From Clostridium sp. C8-1-8 (lineage in GTDB: Bacteria; Bacillota; Clostridia; Clostridiales; Clostridiaceae): a stretch of 64,000 bases of DNA. A program made the position numbers and the translations under genes. Under the pieces are notes generated by a model. That model saw nothing but the letters and a program-made list of their open reading frames with translations, made no database searches and was not told the origin of the DNA. The stretch spans positions 62,001 through 126,000 of the forward strand of contig NZ_JAABNO010000012.1 of the NCBI RefSeq assembly GCF_009928445.1. Reading direction: 5' to 3'. Every line of letters begins with the position of its first letter. Position 1 is the stretch's first letter. Below, one piece after another: positions 28,277 to 36,178 of this stretch.

Positions 28277-28363
28277 AAAAAATAAGTCTTAGTATTTTAA
28301 GAGACTGTGTTTACAACAGAAATGATAAAATATATCTTCTCTCAATACTAACACTTATTTTTT
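28277..28363 (+). terminator. terminator of response regulator-kinase-lipoprotein operon
   Basis: AAAAAATAAGT pairs with ACTTATTTTTT and the inner TTAGTATT with AATACTAA, around a ~47-nt loop; ends in TTTTTT. Confidence 0.7.
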
Positions 28364-28467
28364 CAGCTTATTGATTGATTTATAGGTTTACATTGTATCA
28401 AACGACGATTCGTTCGCAAATATTTTTACCATTAACACCTTATCTCAACATATATGCCCTATTAACT

Positions 28468-28956
28468 TTACCCAATTCTCACAAAGCAATTCATCTCTAT
28501 TTTTCTTGTAAAAATATCAGTTCCCTTTATTTCATGAGGTATATAGGTGTAAAATGCTGAAATGGGTTTCATTTTATTTCTATCCAAATATTCCTTCATC
28601 TCTTTTACAGCATTTTGAAATTCTAAAAGCACTCCAGTATATTCAAGCATAACAACATTCTCCCAAACCATCTCATCGTAGGTTTCATAAATACCTGCAA
28701 CCTTTTTTATACTTTCTTGGTTTGAGATTACATATATCTCGCTTTCTTCTACTTTTACATTATTAACATTTTTAACATCATTATTGGCGGCTATCTGAGG
28801 ATAAGTACTTATACCCATTTCTCTTAAATAATCATAAAAACTTTTTACTGTAGTAATTATCTCATTTTTATCTCCACTTAGGGAAATCTTTATTAGGTTA
28901 TTGAATGCTACCTCTTTATATACATTTATACTCTTCATCTTAAATCTTGACAACAT
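28468..28956 (-). CDS. hypothetical protein, 162 aa
   Basis: Not firmly recognised. The pattern of hydrophobic strands and the C-terminal AFYTYIPHEIKGTDIFTRKIEMNCFVRI somewhat recalls a GyrI-like small-molecule-binding fold, but I would not name it on that. No membrane segment. The start is uncertain: ATG 28956 (weak GTGAGAG upstream) or GTG 28971; a good AAAGGAG at about 29010 is too far from either. Single gene between an operon terminator and a long AT-rich gap. Confidence 0.7.
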   Translation of the reverse strand: MLSRFKMKSINVYKEVAFNNLIKISLSGDKNEIITTVKSFYDYLREMGISTYPQIAANNDVKNVNNVKVEESEIYVISNQESIKKVAGIYETYDEMVWENVVMLEYTGVLLEFQNAVKEMKEYLDRNKMKPISAFYTYIPHEIKGTDIFTRKIEMNCFVRIG

Positions 28957-29319
28957 CTCTATTTCTCTCACTCAATACTTTATAGTTTAGCTAGTGTTGT
29001 CTTTCTCCTTTCCATTGTAGATTAAAAAATATTTAAAAGCATCAAATCATATATTTCTAAATATATTCGCCTACTACAATATAAATGTATCATCAAACCA
29101 TTATTTTTTGTCAAGTTCTACATAAGTTGTTATTTTTTTATCATAACCGTATATTTAATGATTTTTTTAATATCATTTATGCATATATTTATCACTTACA
29201 GATATATGCTTGCAATTTTAAAACTATAAATGTAACCCTTGAGTAACCGAATTTATTACAAAATGTTCCAAAAATTCAAAATTACATCATTCCATTTTAA
29301 AAAAACACACAAAAAAAAA
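28957..29319. other. AT-rich intergenic gap
   Basis: Between the hypothetical gene and the agrA terminator I see no credible ORF, RNA gene or repeat, only A/T-runs. Confidence 0.5.
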
Positions 29320-29337
29320 CACCACATACTTGTGATG
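29320..29337 (-). terminator. terminator of agrCA
   Basis: Minus strand CATCACA-AGTA-TGTGGTG (one G-U pair) followed by nine T, 70 bp after the agrA stop. Confidence 0.85.
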
Positions 29338-29407
29338 CAATTCTTTTCTTAATTTAATGCTATTAAGCTATCTTCTTCAGTAAATTTTTCAAAAACCATA
29401 GATTATT

Positions 29408-30130
29408 TCATTTAATAAGACCTTTAACATACCTACTGGAGATCATACATTCCTCTCCATTTACCATATAAGCTATTCTGTTTTTAACATCTAATTCCTT
29501 TATATTATTCTTATTTATTATATAGGATTTATGACATCTATAAAACCTATCATCCAGTTTTTCTTCTATATCACTTAGTTTTCCATTAAACTCTATTTGT
29601 CTATCTGTGGCGTGTGCAATAACTTTTCTTACAGTCTTAGATGTTTCAAAAAATAATATTTTGTCAAGCTCCATGTTTATTATTCTTTCATTAATCTTTA
29701 TGCTAAAGATTTCTCCATCTTTCTTCTTATTTGTATGCCTTGAGTTGGCTTCCAATACACAATCTTTTATTCTCTTATCAACTTCATTATATTTATCTTT
29801 TATTATGTAGTCCAAAGCTTCAACTTTATATGTAAAAGTTAAATAACTCATCTCACTATGAGTGGTTACAAAAACAATAAAACCTCTCGCATCAAGCTTT
29901 CTTATTTCTGCTGCCAGAGCTATTCCACTCATCTCTTCCTTTAAATCCACATCTAAAAAATATAATCCGTTTACATCATTGGCCCCTAAATATTCAAGTA
30001 AATCTTTAGATTTACTAGTAACCAATGCTACTTCCATGTCAAGGCTCTCCATCAAGATAGTGTTTCTTATGATTTTCTCGTAATGTTGTCTATGCTTATC
30101 ATTATCCTCACATATAAATACTTTAAGCAT
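29408..30130 (-). CDS. agrA: AgrA-like LytTR response regulator
   Basis: 240 aa. Receiver domain 1-125 with phospho-Asp in LYFLDVDL and Lys in YIIKDKY; LytTR DNA-binding domain about 140-240 (ERIINMELDKILFFETS, RFYRCHKSYIINKNNIKEL). It follows agrC by 52 bp. It should activate transcription from direct-repeat LytTR boxes when AgrC senses the peptide signal; two ACGGTTAA repeats upstream of agrB are candidates. ATG 30130 has GGGAGGAA upstream. Confidence 0.92.
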   Translation of the reverse strand: MLKVFICEDNDKHRQHYEKIIRNTILMESLDMEVALVTSKSKDLLEYLGANDVNGLYFLDVDLKEEMSGIALAAEIRKLDARGFIVFVTTHSEMSYLTFTYKVEALDYIIKDKYNEVDKRIKDCVLEANSRHTNKKKDGEIFSIKINERIINMELDKILFFETSKTVRKVIAHATDRQIEFNGKLSDIEEKLDDRFYRCHKSYIINKNNIKELDVKNRIAYMVNGEECMISSRYVKGLIK

Positions 30131-30182
30131 AAATTCCTCCCATACCTTTAATATCTAAACAGCCTAATAAACTAAGCTATAT

Positions 30183-31487
30183 TTAGTTATTTTCTATAGT
30201 TACTTTTTGCAAAAAAGTATTATTTTCAATAATTGTATCTAGAAAGACATTTTGATACTTGTCCAATATCATCTTTAAGTTACTAAGGCCAACTCCACGA
30301 TTTTCTCCTTTTGTTGAAAAGCCCTTTTTATTTAGCTTATATATTGGAGGAACATCTTCTAGACAGCTATTCAATATTATCACAATTAATGAATTTTCTT
30401 TCTTTATGAACCCTACTCTTAAGATAGGTGTTTCACATTTTTCTGCACCCTCTATTGCATTATCTAGTAATATGCCTAAGGCTCTAACTATATCTATTAT
30501 TCCCATAGGAATGCTACTAATAGGCTCTACTATATCTATTTTCACATCTATCCCCATTTCTTGAGCTCTTATTAACTTAGAAGACAATATTCCCTTAATC
30601 TCCGGTACCTTTATATTCTTAAGTAAATCAATTTGTGAATTACTTCTTCCTATCTCATCACTTAATGGAATTATATTTTTAGTAAAATGAGTTTTTAACC
30701 CTTCCATATCGTTATCCTCCATATATCCGATCATAGAGGAAATTATATTTATATAATCATGCTTAAAAACCCTCATTTCACTGTATAGATTCTCAAGATT
30801 TTCTGTATATCTTTGTAAGCTTTCAAAGTGAGCTTGCTTATTTTTAAGTTCTAGTTCCTTAGTAACACTCTTAAATAATATATTCATTGTTATTCCAAGA
30901 AAAATACAATATATAAAGAATAAAACCCCATTTAACTTTAATATTTCATCTGTAAATCCAAGTTTGCTACCTAATACTATATTGGTATAAAATACTATTA
31001 ATGTTATCGTTAAACTAATTATTATTATTAAGCTAAATTTATTAGTAAAATCTACATTAAAAATTTTAAACTTTTTTTCTATCAGATAACCAATCCATCT
31101 ACTTATTATAACTATAATCGCTATTGTTTCAATAAGAGATAGTATGTATGTTCCGCTATCATAGTATTTTACTATATGTAAGTTAAAAACAAAGACATTA
31201 ATACAGCTTACAATATAATCAGATATTATACTTATTATGTTTGCCAATAAAGGCATCAAAATACTTATAGTTAGCTTTTTCTCTTTTCTATAAATAAATA
31301 TTATAAGTATTAAATCTATAGGAACTATGCTTATATAATGCAAATAAAAGCCAAAGGGTATGGATATGATTGATGTTGCAAGCACTGTTGTGATAACTTC
31401 TCTCTTAGTAAATCTTATAGTATTAAGATTTATTATAGCTATAAATAAAAGGAAAATAGTTATTATTATATCAAAAAAGTTAGCCAT
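30183..31487 (-). CDS. agrC: AgrC-like peptide-sensing histidine kinase (GHKL)
   Basis: 434 aa. Six or seven membrane helices in residues 1-200 form the peptide sensor. The phospho-acceptor His is in RVFKHDYINIISSMIGYM (about 235-252), and the GHKL ATPase has LLDNAIEGAEK and GVGLSNLKMIL. ATG 31487 follows AAGGGGGA. It is separated from agrD by 420 bp containing two terminators, so it needs its own promoter. Confidence 0.92.
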   Translation of the reverse strand: MANFFDIIITIFLLFIAIINLNTIRFTKREVITTVLATSIISIPFGFYLHYISIVPIDLILIIFIYRKEKKLTISILMPLLANIISIISDYIVSCINVFVFNLHIVKYYDSGTYILSLIETIAIIVIISRWIGYLIEKKFKIFNVDFTNKFSLIIIISLTITLIVFYTNIVLGSKLGFTDEILKLNGVLFFIYCIFLGITMNILFKSVTKELELKNKQAHFESLQRYTENLENLYSEMRVFKHDYINIISSMIGYMEDNDMEGLKTHFTKNIIPLSDEIGRSNSQIDLLKNIKVPEIKGILSSKLIRAQEMGIDVKIDIVEPISSIPMGIIDIVRALGILLDNAIEGAEKCETPILRVGFIKKENSLIVIILNSCLEDVPPIYKLNKKGFSTKGENRGVGLSNLKMILDKYQNVFLDTIIENNTFLQKVTIENN

Positions 31488-31604
31488 AAATCCCCCTTAA
31501 TTCAAACATCAAATCCAATTATACCACATTTTTTACCTTTTACATTTATTTAGAAGTATTTTTACTTTCTTTTGATTAATTTATAAAAAGATTCCAAAAT
31601 CCAG

Positions 31605-31740
31605 TTCTTTCCGTATATGACTTTCTTACCTATATAGAGATCTTCTGACAATAGTTATAATCTTTTTAGTGTTTATTTTAGCAAGCTGTTTCAAAGCCTT
31701 GATATTATTAGACTTTGATGATATTTTCAATCTCCTAGAC
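31605..31740 (-). repeat. dispersed intergenic repeat, family T, copy 4
   Basis: Contains AAAGCCTTGATATTATTAG and neighbouring matches to the copies at 6650, 18184 and 21367. On the minus strand a 34-codon open frame reads SSKSNNIKALKQLAKINTKK, related to the open stretch in copy 2; its TTG start is only 1 base from AGGAG, so translation is doubtful. It ends at the terminator at 31747. Confidence 0.5.
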
Positions 31741-31746
31741 CATAAA

Positions 31747-31779
31747 AAGGTCACTGAAGCAACCTACTTCAGTGACCTT
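31747..31779 (-). terminator. second terminator between agrD and agrC
   Basis: AAGGTCACTGAAG / CTTCAGTGACCTT 13-bp perfect stem with a 7-nt loop, followed on the minus strand by TTT. Confidence 0.85.
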
Positions 31780-31844
31780 CTTTCAACATCTATATTTCCT
31801 AATATGTATAAGTAAGTGTTTTTTACAATTCTGTATAAAGTAAA

Positions 31845-31890
31845 AATAATAAGCTTTTCTTACTTATGCCAATAAGAAAAGCCTATTATT
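31845..31890 (-). terminator. terminator directly after agrD
   Basis: 18-bp stem (31845-31862 with 31873-31890, one mismatch/wobble) beginning 17 bp after the agrD stop, followed on the minus strand by a T-rich run. Confidence 0.8.
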
Positions 31891-31907
31891 TATGGATCAT
31901 TATGCGC

Positions 31908-32063
31908 TTACTTATTTTGTTCTTTTATTATTTCAAGCATAGCCTTTGGCTCGTAGAAGTATCCGATCATGCACTTTCCAGTAGCCTTATCACTTATCTT
32001 AATTGATGCCTCACCTATTTTGTTAGCTAACTTTTCAACTAATTGATTTTTCATACTGTTCAT
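31908..32063 (-). CDS. agrD: AgrD-like cyclic peptide autoinducer precursor, 51 aa
   Basis: Short gene overlapping the end of agrB by 29 bp. The product has an amphipathic N-terminal helix (residues 4-27), a core TGKCMIGYF (28-36) and an acidic-type tail YEPKAMLEIIKEQNK (37-51). Cys31 followed by hydrophobic/aromatic residues and then Tyr-Glu-Pro-Lys is the pattern of clostridial AgrD peptides: AgrB cuts before the YEPK-type tail and closes a thiolactone on the Cys. The mature ring is probably Cys31 to Tyr35 or Phe36 (inference). ATG 32063 has AGGAGG 10 bases upstream. An in-frame ATG at codon 4 is also possible. Confidence 0.9.
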   Translation of the reverse strand: MNSMKNQLVEKLANKIGEASIKISDKATGKCMIGYFYEPKAMLEIIKEQNK

Positions 32064-32670
32064 AATTATTATACCTCCTATTAAAAATTTTATATGTTAT
32101 TGGTAATATACTTAAAACCTCATAGAATGAAGCTAAAGTTATCAAATTTGTTATAACACTATAAGGACTTATTAAAGCTATAACCATTAGTATAATTCCA
32201 GTTATAACTGCTTTCTTTTTTAAATCTTGCCTTAGTGCTTGTCCTATTAAAGGGTGATACTCCGTGTCTGCTGGTGCATAAATATATAAAGCTATAATAA
32301 TAAATAAAAATAACATAAGTATAATATACTTATCAATACTAACTGTTTTACTCACATATCCCCCTGCCACGTAAAGAGTTAACGAAGTGATAGTACATAC
32401 TAAACTATTCTTTGCATGCAATCCAAATGCCTTACTCCTAACTAGACCTAGAACAATAGTCATTATTGTGGTCTCAAATATCAAATTAAGTTTTATAGAT
32501 ATCAAAAATATTATTATGAATTTTGAGATATTTATTAAAAATATTTCTATACCTAACCTAATTTTTTGTAGTTCAATACCCTCTTTTTGGATTACCTTAT
32601 TTATCTTAAGAGTTATAATATCAGCTACTTTTTCCATAGGAGTCATCTTGTGGGAAAGGTTTTCTTCCAT
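32035..32670 (-). CDS. agrB: AgrB-like accessory gene regulator membrane protease
   Basis: 211 aa with four to six membrane helices. The catalytic pair His85 and Cys92 are in GLHAKNSLVC, with the 7-residue spacing of AgrB cysteine endopeptidases. It processes and cyclises AgrD and helps export it. ATG 32670 is used because GAGGTGG is upstream; 20 further codons in frame lack a ribosome site. It overlaps agrD, so the two are coupled. Confidence 0.94.
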   Translation of the reverse strand: MEENLSHKMTPMEKVADIITLKINKVIQKEGIELQKIRLGIEIFLINISKFIIIFLISIKLNLIFETTIMTIVLGLVRSKAFGLHAKNSLVCTITSLTLYVAGGYVSKTVSIDKYIILMLFLFIIIALYIYAPADTEYHPLIGQALRQDLKKKAVITGIILMVIALISPYSVITNLITLASFYEVLSILPITYKIFNRRYNNYEQYEKSIS

Positions 32671-32749
32671 CTTTGAACCACCTCTAAATAAATTATAACA
32701 AATATTCAGTAAATTTCTATAAATAGACATAAGATGAGATTTTATAGCA

Positions 32750-32809
32750 TTAACCGTCAGATATTTTTACCTTTATTTCAGTAAATGCTATTATCTACGA
32801 CTTAACCGT
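32750..32809 (-). promoter_or_regulatory. candidate AgrA (LytTR) binding repeats upstream of agrB
   Basis: Two exact ACGGTTAA direct repeats on the minus strand (32802-32809 and 32750-32757), 52 bp apart, 80-140 bp upstream of the agrB ATG. They resemble the GTT-N-A core of LytTR boxes, with one mismatch to the staphylococcal consensus. Confidence 0.45.
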
Positions 32810-32883
32810 ATAATGTGATAACTATATACACTTTAATCTATCACTTCATACTAAAACAAATTTAGAATTAAATCAGTGGAGCT

Positions 32884-33849
32884 TTATATAAACTCAAACT
32901 TTACTGGTCTTAAAAATAGATCTAATAACTCTTTAGCAGCATCTTTATTATTAAATATAACTTCATATAAAGCCTTACATATAGGCAGCTCAATATTGTA
33001 CTTTGAAGCAAGTATGATCAAGGCCTCTATTGTGGATACTCCTTCAGCAAGCTTTTCAAACTTGATGTTTTTTACAAAATCTTCACCAAACTTCCTATTA
33101 TGACTATTTTGAGAAAACAATGTAGCTTCGTAATCACCAAGATGGCTTAAACCATAAATAGTTATGTCATTTCCTCCCATAGCTCTTACCAGTTTAGATA
33201 TTTCCCTAGTGCCTCTGGCCATTAAAGCTCCTTTTAAGCTACTATACCCTAGTCCATCTAGCATCCCCGCTGCTATACCAATAACATTTTTTGTAGCTGC
33301 TCCCACTTCATTACCAATAAGATCTTGTCCATAATAAAACCTAATTAAATCGCTATTTAATGTATTCACTAAGACTTTTGTAAATTCAATGTCTTCTGAA
33401 CCTATTACCATACAGTTTGGTATACCTTTCAAGAAATCCTGTACATGCCCTGGTCCAAGCCACACTGCACATCTTATTCCTGATCCCATTTCCTCTTTAA
33501 ATACTTGAGACAATCTCTTTCCTGTTGAGCTTTCTAAACCTTTCATACATAAAACGTACTTTTTATTTTCCAAATTACCAACTTCTTTTAACCTTTTGGA
33601 AAAATCTCTTAGCCTTTGTGCACTAATAGAAATTAATATAATATCACCGAAGTTTATTGCTTCCTCTAGAGAATCGGTTAATTCAACATCACTTGATAAC
33701 CTCAAATATTTGTTTGATCTATTAATTCTTAACTCTTTAAGGTTGTCCGAATTAGCTCTTCCCCACAGCATAACCTTATGACCTATATGACTTACATACC
33801 ATGCTAAAAATGCTCCCCATCTTCCACAACCTAATACTGAAATATTCAT
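32884..33849 (-). CDS. gpsA: NAD(P)-dependent glycerol-3-phosphate dehydrogenase
   Basis: 321 aa, normal length. N-terminal dinucleotide site SVLGCGRWGAFLAW, then KNVIGIAAGMLDGLG with the catalytic Lys region and GLSHLGDYEATLFSQNSHNR in the C-terminal half. It makes sn-glycerol-3-phosphate from dihydroxyacetone phosphate for phospholipids. ATG 33849 follows AAGAG at 9 bases; an in-frame TTG 3 codons earlier overlaps that site. Clostridial genomes often carry two gpsA paralogues, so this may be the second copy. Confidence 0.9.
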   Translation of the reverse strand: MNISVLGCGRWGAFLAWYVSHIGHKVMLWGRANSDNLKELRINRSNKYLRLSSDVELTDSLEEAINFGDIILISISAQRLRDFSKRLKEVGNLENKKYVLCMKGLESSTGKRLSQVFKEEMGSGIRCAVWLGPGHVQDFLKGIPNCMVIGSEDIEFTKVLVNTLNSDLIRFYYGQDLIGNEVGAATKNVIGIAAGMLDGLGYSSLKGALMARGTREISKLVRAMGGNDITIYGLSHLGDYEATLFSQNSHNRKFGEDFVKNIKFEKLAEGVSTIEALIILASKYNIELPICKALYEVIFNNKDAAKELLDLFLRPVKFEFI

Positions 33850-34088
33850 ACTAATCAACTCTTTTCTATTTTATGCTATTACAAAGAACACCTTCAATAC
33901 CAATTTTAACATTTATACAAATACATTTCTATGCCAAATAGTCTCTTAAAATTTCTATTGGCCTGATATTTGCATAGTATATTTCCTGGAATATACAAGA
34001 AGAACTTTCTAAAATAATTTGATTTAAATCACAGAATTTAAGTTTTATTTTATTTATAATTTAATCATTCGCTAAAGGATTTAGACTC

Positions 34089-34131
34089 TACCACTTCAGT
34101 GTAAAAATATAAATTTTAAAATGAAGCGGTA
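34089..34131. repeat. short family P palindrome (deletion form)
   Basis: TACCACTTCA and TGAAGCGGTA are inverted, 43 bp end to end. The ends match the ~93-bp elements at 36055, 36911 and 49891, but the middle is missing. The remainder of the 33850-34200 gap has no recognisable content. Confidence 0.5.
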
Positions 34132-34200
34132 ACTCCATATAAAATCAATAAATATATACAAACTATAAATATAAACTAATTTAAATCTAGGAGGATTACA

Positions 34201-34542
34201 ATGAAAATAGAAAAAATTTCCGATAAAATAGCATTTAGTGAAAGCTCAATTACTAAGAAAATAATCTTTAAAGAGGATAAGCTTTTAAGCTTCGTACTTA
34301 ATTTTAAACCGGGGCAAGGTGTACCACCTCATAATCACGAGCAAAGTGACCTTTTAGTTCATGTTCTATCAGGTAATGGCGATATGACTGTAGATGGTCA
34401 ATTGAACAACATAACTGCTGGGGATGTAATTCATTGCTATGGTAAAGAGGTGTTTAGCATAAAAAATACTTCTGATAAAGATATGTCATTATTCATAGTA
34501 TTGACACCAAATCCATCTGCAGTATACTCAAAGGAAATATAG
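34201..34542 (+). CDS. single-domain cupin protein
   Basis: 113 aa, one cupin barrel. Motif 1 is PGQGVPPHNHEQSDLLVHVLSGNG (metal ligands His-x-His and a later Glu/Asp position replaced by Asp-Leu), and motif 2 is ITAGDVIHCYGKEVFSIKN. Such small proteins bind metals and small ligands; the activity is unknown. ATG 34201 has AGGAGG upstream and a terminator follows, so it is a single gene. Confidence 0.87.
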   Translation: MKIEKISDKIAFSESSITKKIIFKEDKLLSFVLNFKPGQGVPPHNHEQSDLLVHVLSGNGDMTVDGQLNNITAGDVIHCYGKEVFSIKNTSDKDMSLFIVLTPNPSAVYSKEI

Positions 34543-34568
34543 TATGTAATTTAGAGTTTATTATTTTT

Positions 34569-34599
34569 AAAAATCCTTGCAATAATTGTAAGGATTTTT
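34569..34599 (+). terminator. terminator of cupin gene
   Basis: AAAAATCCTT / AAGGATTTTT extended inward by CAAT/ATTG, followed by ATTTTT, 27 bp after the stop. Confidence 0.9.
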
Positions 34600-34633
34600 A
34601 TTTTTAATTTTATACTATAGGTTTTATAACTCG

Positions 34634-34720
34634 ACTATTAATTTATACATGGTTTATGGTCTCCAGAATCTGAGATTATATAGTCCTCAGAAGCCAAGAT
34701 TTTCGAACAAGAATAACTTA
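34634..34720. repeat. family H repeat, copy 2
   Basis: CTATTAATTTATACATG, CCAGAATCTGAGATTAT and CAGAAGCC-AAGATTTTCGAACA align with the reverse complement of 7391-7454. Shortly after (34762) is ATTAAGTGGTTA, the arm sequence of family L, so the two families may be parts of one longer decayed element. No gene is visible in 34543-34946. Confidence 0.45.
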
Positions 34721-34864
34721 AATTTCAATGTATGAATGTGCATATATTGAATTGCATAATTGAGATTAAGTGGTTAATCACAGTATACCTTAATGAACTT
34801 ACACAACATGCTTATATATTTTTTTATATAATCCCCAAATTGACAAATCCTATGAAAATATATT

Positions 34865-34891
34865 TAAAGATTATTTAAGCTGTATACGATA
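34865..34891 (+). promoter_or_regulatory. sigma-D (motility) type promoter
   Basis: TAAA, 15-bp spacer, ATACGATA, close to the TAAA-N15-GCCGATAA consensus of flagellar sigma factors; 55 bp upstream of a chemoreceptor gene. The other chemoreceptor gene (12237) has the same ATACGATA 38 bp upstream but a poor -35. Confidence 0.55.
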
Positions 34892-34946
34892 TATAATCAT
34901 ATTAATCTAGCTGGAAATACTATCATAATATTAAGGAGTACTAAAT

Positions 34947-35912
34947 ATGTTTGGAAAAAACAAAAGCAAAGCACAAATAGCTACATCAAATCCTGAGAAT
35001 GTTGAAATAAAAAGAAATGATTCCGTTTTCAGAGAAGAAACTATTGAATTCATAGAATCTGCCAATAAATTATTGAGTGAAACCGTTGGACAGCACAAAG
35101 TTGTAAATGATCAACATAATGTTTTAGTAGAACTTACTGATACAGTTAAAAATCATATGGACAACATTTCTTCTCTATCTAGGAAAACAATAGACTCTAC
35201 TGATAATCTTAACTTTGAAGGTAATAAGCTAATAGAAATAACTAAAGAAACTGTCCAAAAATCCAATGAAGGTAAGCATGCAATTGAAGAAATGGACGAA
35301 ATAATAAAGTCTTTAGAAAATGAAAATAATAAAAGCACTGAAAGTATAAATGAACTAGCAAGAAAATTTAGCAAGGTTAATGAGGTAGTTCAGCTTATAA
35401 CAAACATTGCTAGTCAAACAAATCTTTTAGCATTAAATGCGGCTATAGAGGCAGCTAGAGCTGGGGAACAAGGAAAAGGATTTGCAGTTGTTGCAGATGA
35501 AGTTAGAAAACTTGCAGAGATAACTAAACAAAGCACTGCGGACATATCTAATCTAATTGAAAGCATTGAAAGTGAAACTAAGGTTGTTCTTAGCAATGCT
35601 GATAACTCTAATACGGTAATTAACAAAGGGGTAGCTGCATCAAGCAGGGCTATAGAAAAGATTGAAAACAGTTTATCTTCCATATCTGTGGTTGAAAAAG
35701 AAATAAAAGAAGTTATAAACACTATATCTACCCAAAGAAAAAATATAGAGCAAGTAAATGAGGAAATAAAAACTGTTGATGAGGTTTTGAAGACAACTGT
35801 ATCCACTATAATAAATCACATAGAAGAAGCAAGTGTTGTGGACGAGCAGCTAGCAGCAACAGAAAGAACTCTTTCTTCATACAGTGATAAATTTACTGCC
35901 TCTAATAAATAA
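34947..35912 (+). CDS. soluble methyl-accepting chemotaxis-like protein
   Basis: 321 aa, no membrane segment. The C-terminal two-thirds is the MCP signalling coiled coil with hairpin tip [39 protein letters not shown]. The first 90 residues are mostly helical ([27 protein letters not shown]) without a recognised PAS, globin or CZB domain. It probably joins cytoplasmic receptor clusters and senses an internal cue. ATG 34947 follows AAGGAG. A motility-type promoter lies upstream. Confidence 0.9.
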   Translation: MFGKNKSKAQIATSNPENVEIKRNDSVFREETIEFIESANKLLSETVGQHKVVNDQHNVLVELTDTVKNHMDNISSLSRKTIDSTDNLNFEGNKLIEITKETVQKSNEGKHAIEEMDEIIKSLENENNKSTESINELARKFSKVNEVVQLITNIASQTNLLALNAAIEAARAGEQGKGFAVVADEVRKLAEITKQSTADISNLIESIESETKVVLSNADNSNTVINKGVAASSRAIEKIENSLSSISVVEKEIKEVINTISTQRKNIEQVNEEIKTVDEVLKTTVSTIINHIEEASVVDEQLAATERTLSSYSDKFTASNK

Positions 35913-36054
35913 AAACATATTATTGTGTCACTAAGTCATTATGTTGAAAATGAGCCTTTGTCATTAATCACACTAAAAATACTCATTTAATAATTGATAG
36001 CTTATAATTAAATAGCCTTCTGTAGCAATAACTTTATTTTCAACACTAATAAAG

Positions 36055-36147
36055 ATGTACCACTTCGCTGAAAAATATATCTTCAAAAAATCCTTTTGCT
36101 CACATAAGATAATTTGAAAGCATACATTTTATTACGAAGCGGTACAT
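36055..36147. repeat. family P palindrome-ended element, 93 bp
   Basis: Left end ATGTACCACTTCG (36055-36067) and right end CGAAGCGGTACAT (36135-36147) are inverted with one mismatch. The 93-bp length matches the elements at 36911-37002 and 49891-49983. Confidence 0.65.
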
Positions 36148-36178
36148 ATTTACAGCCATAAGCAAACCTTATTTTCAA

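Noticed and set aside
28375..28560. 61-codon plus-strand frame
   Set aside because: Overlaps the end of the minus-strand hypothetical gene, no ribosome site or motif.
31630..31730. 34-codon frame inside family T copy 4 as a real small gene
   Set aside because: TTG start is 1 base from AGGAG, and two of four family copies are interrupted; kept only as a finding.
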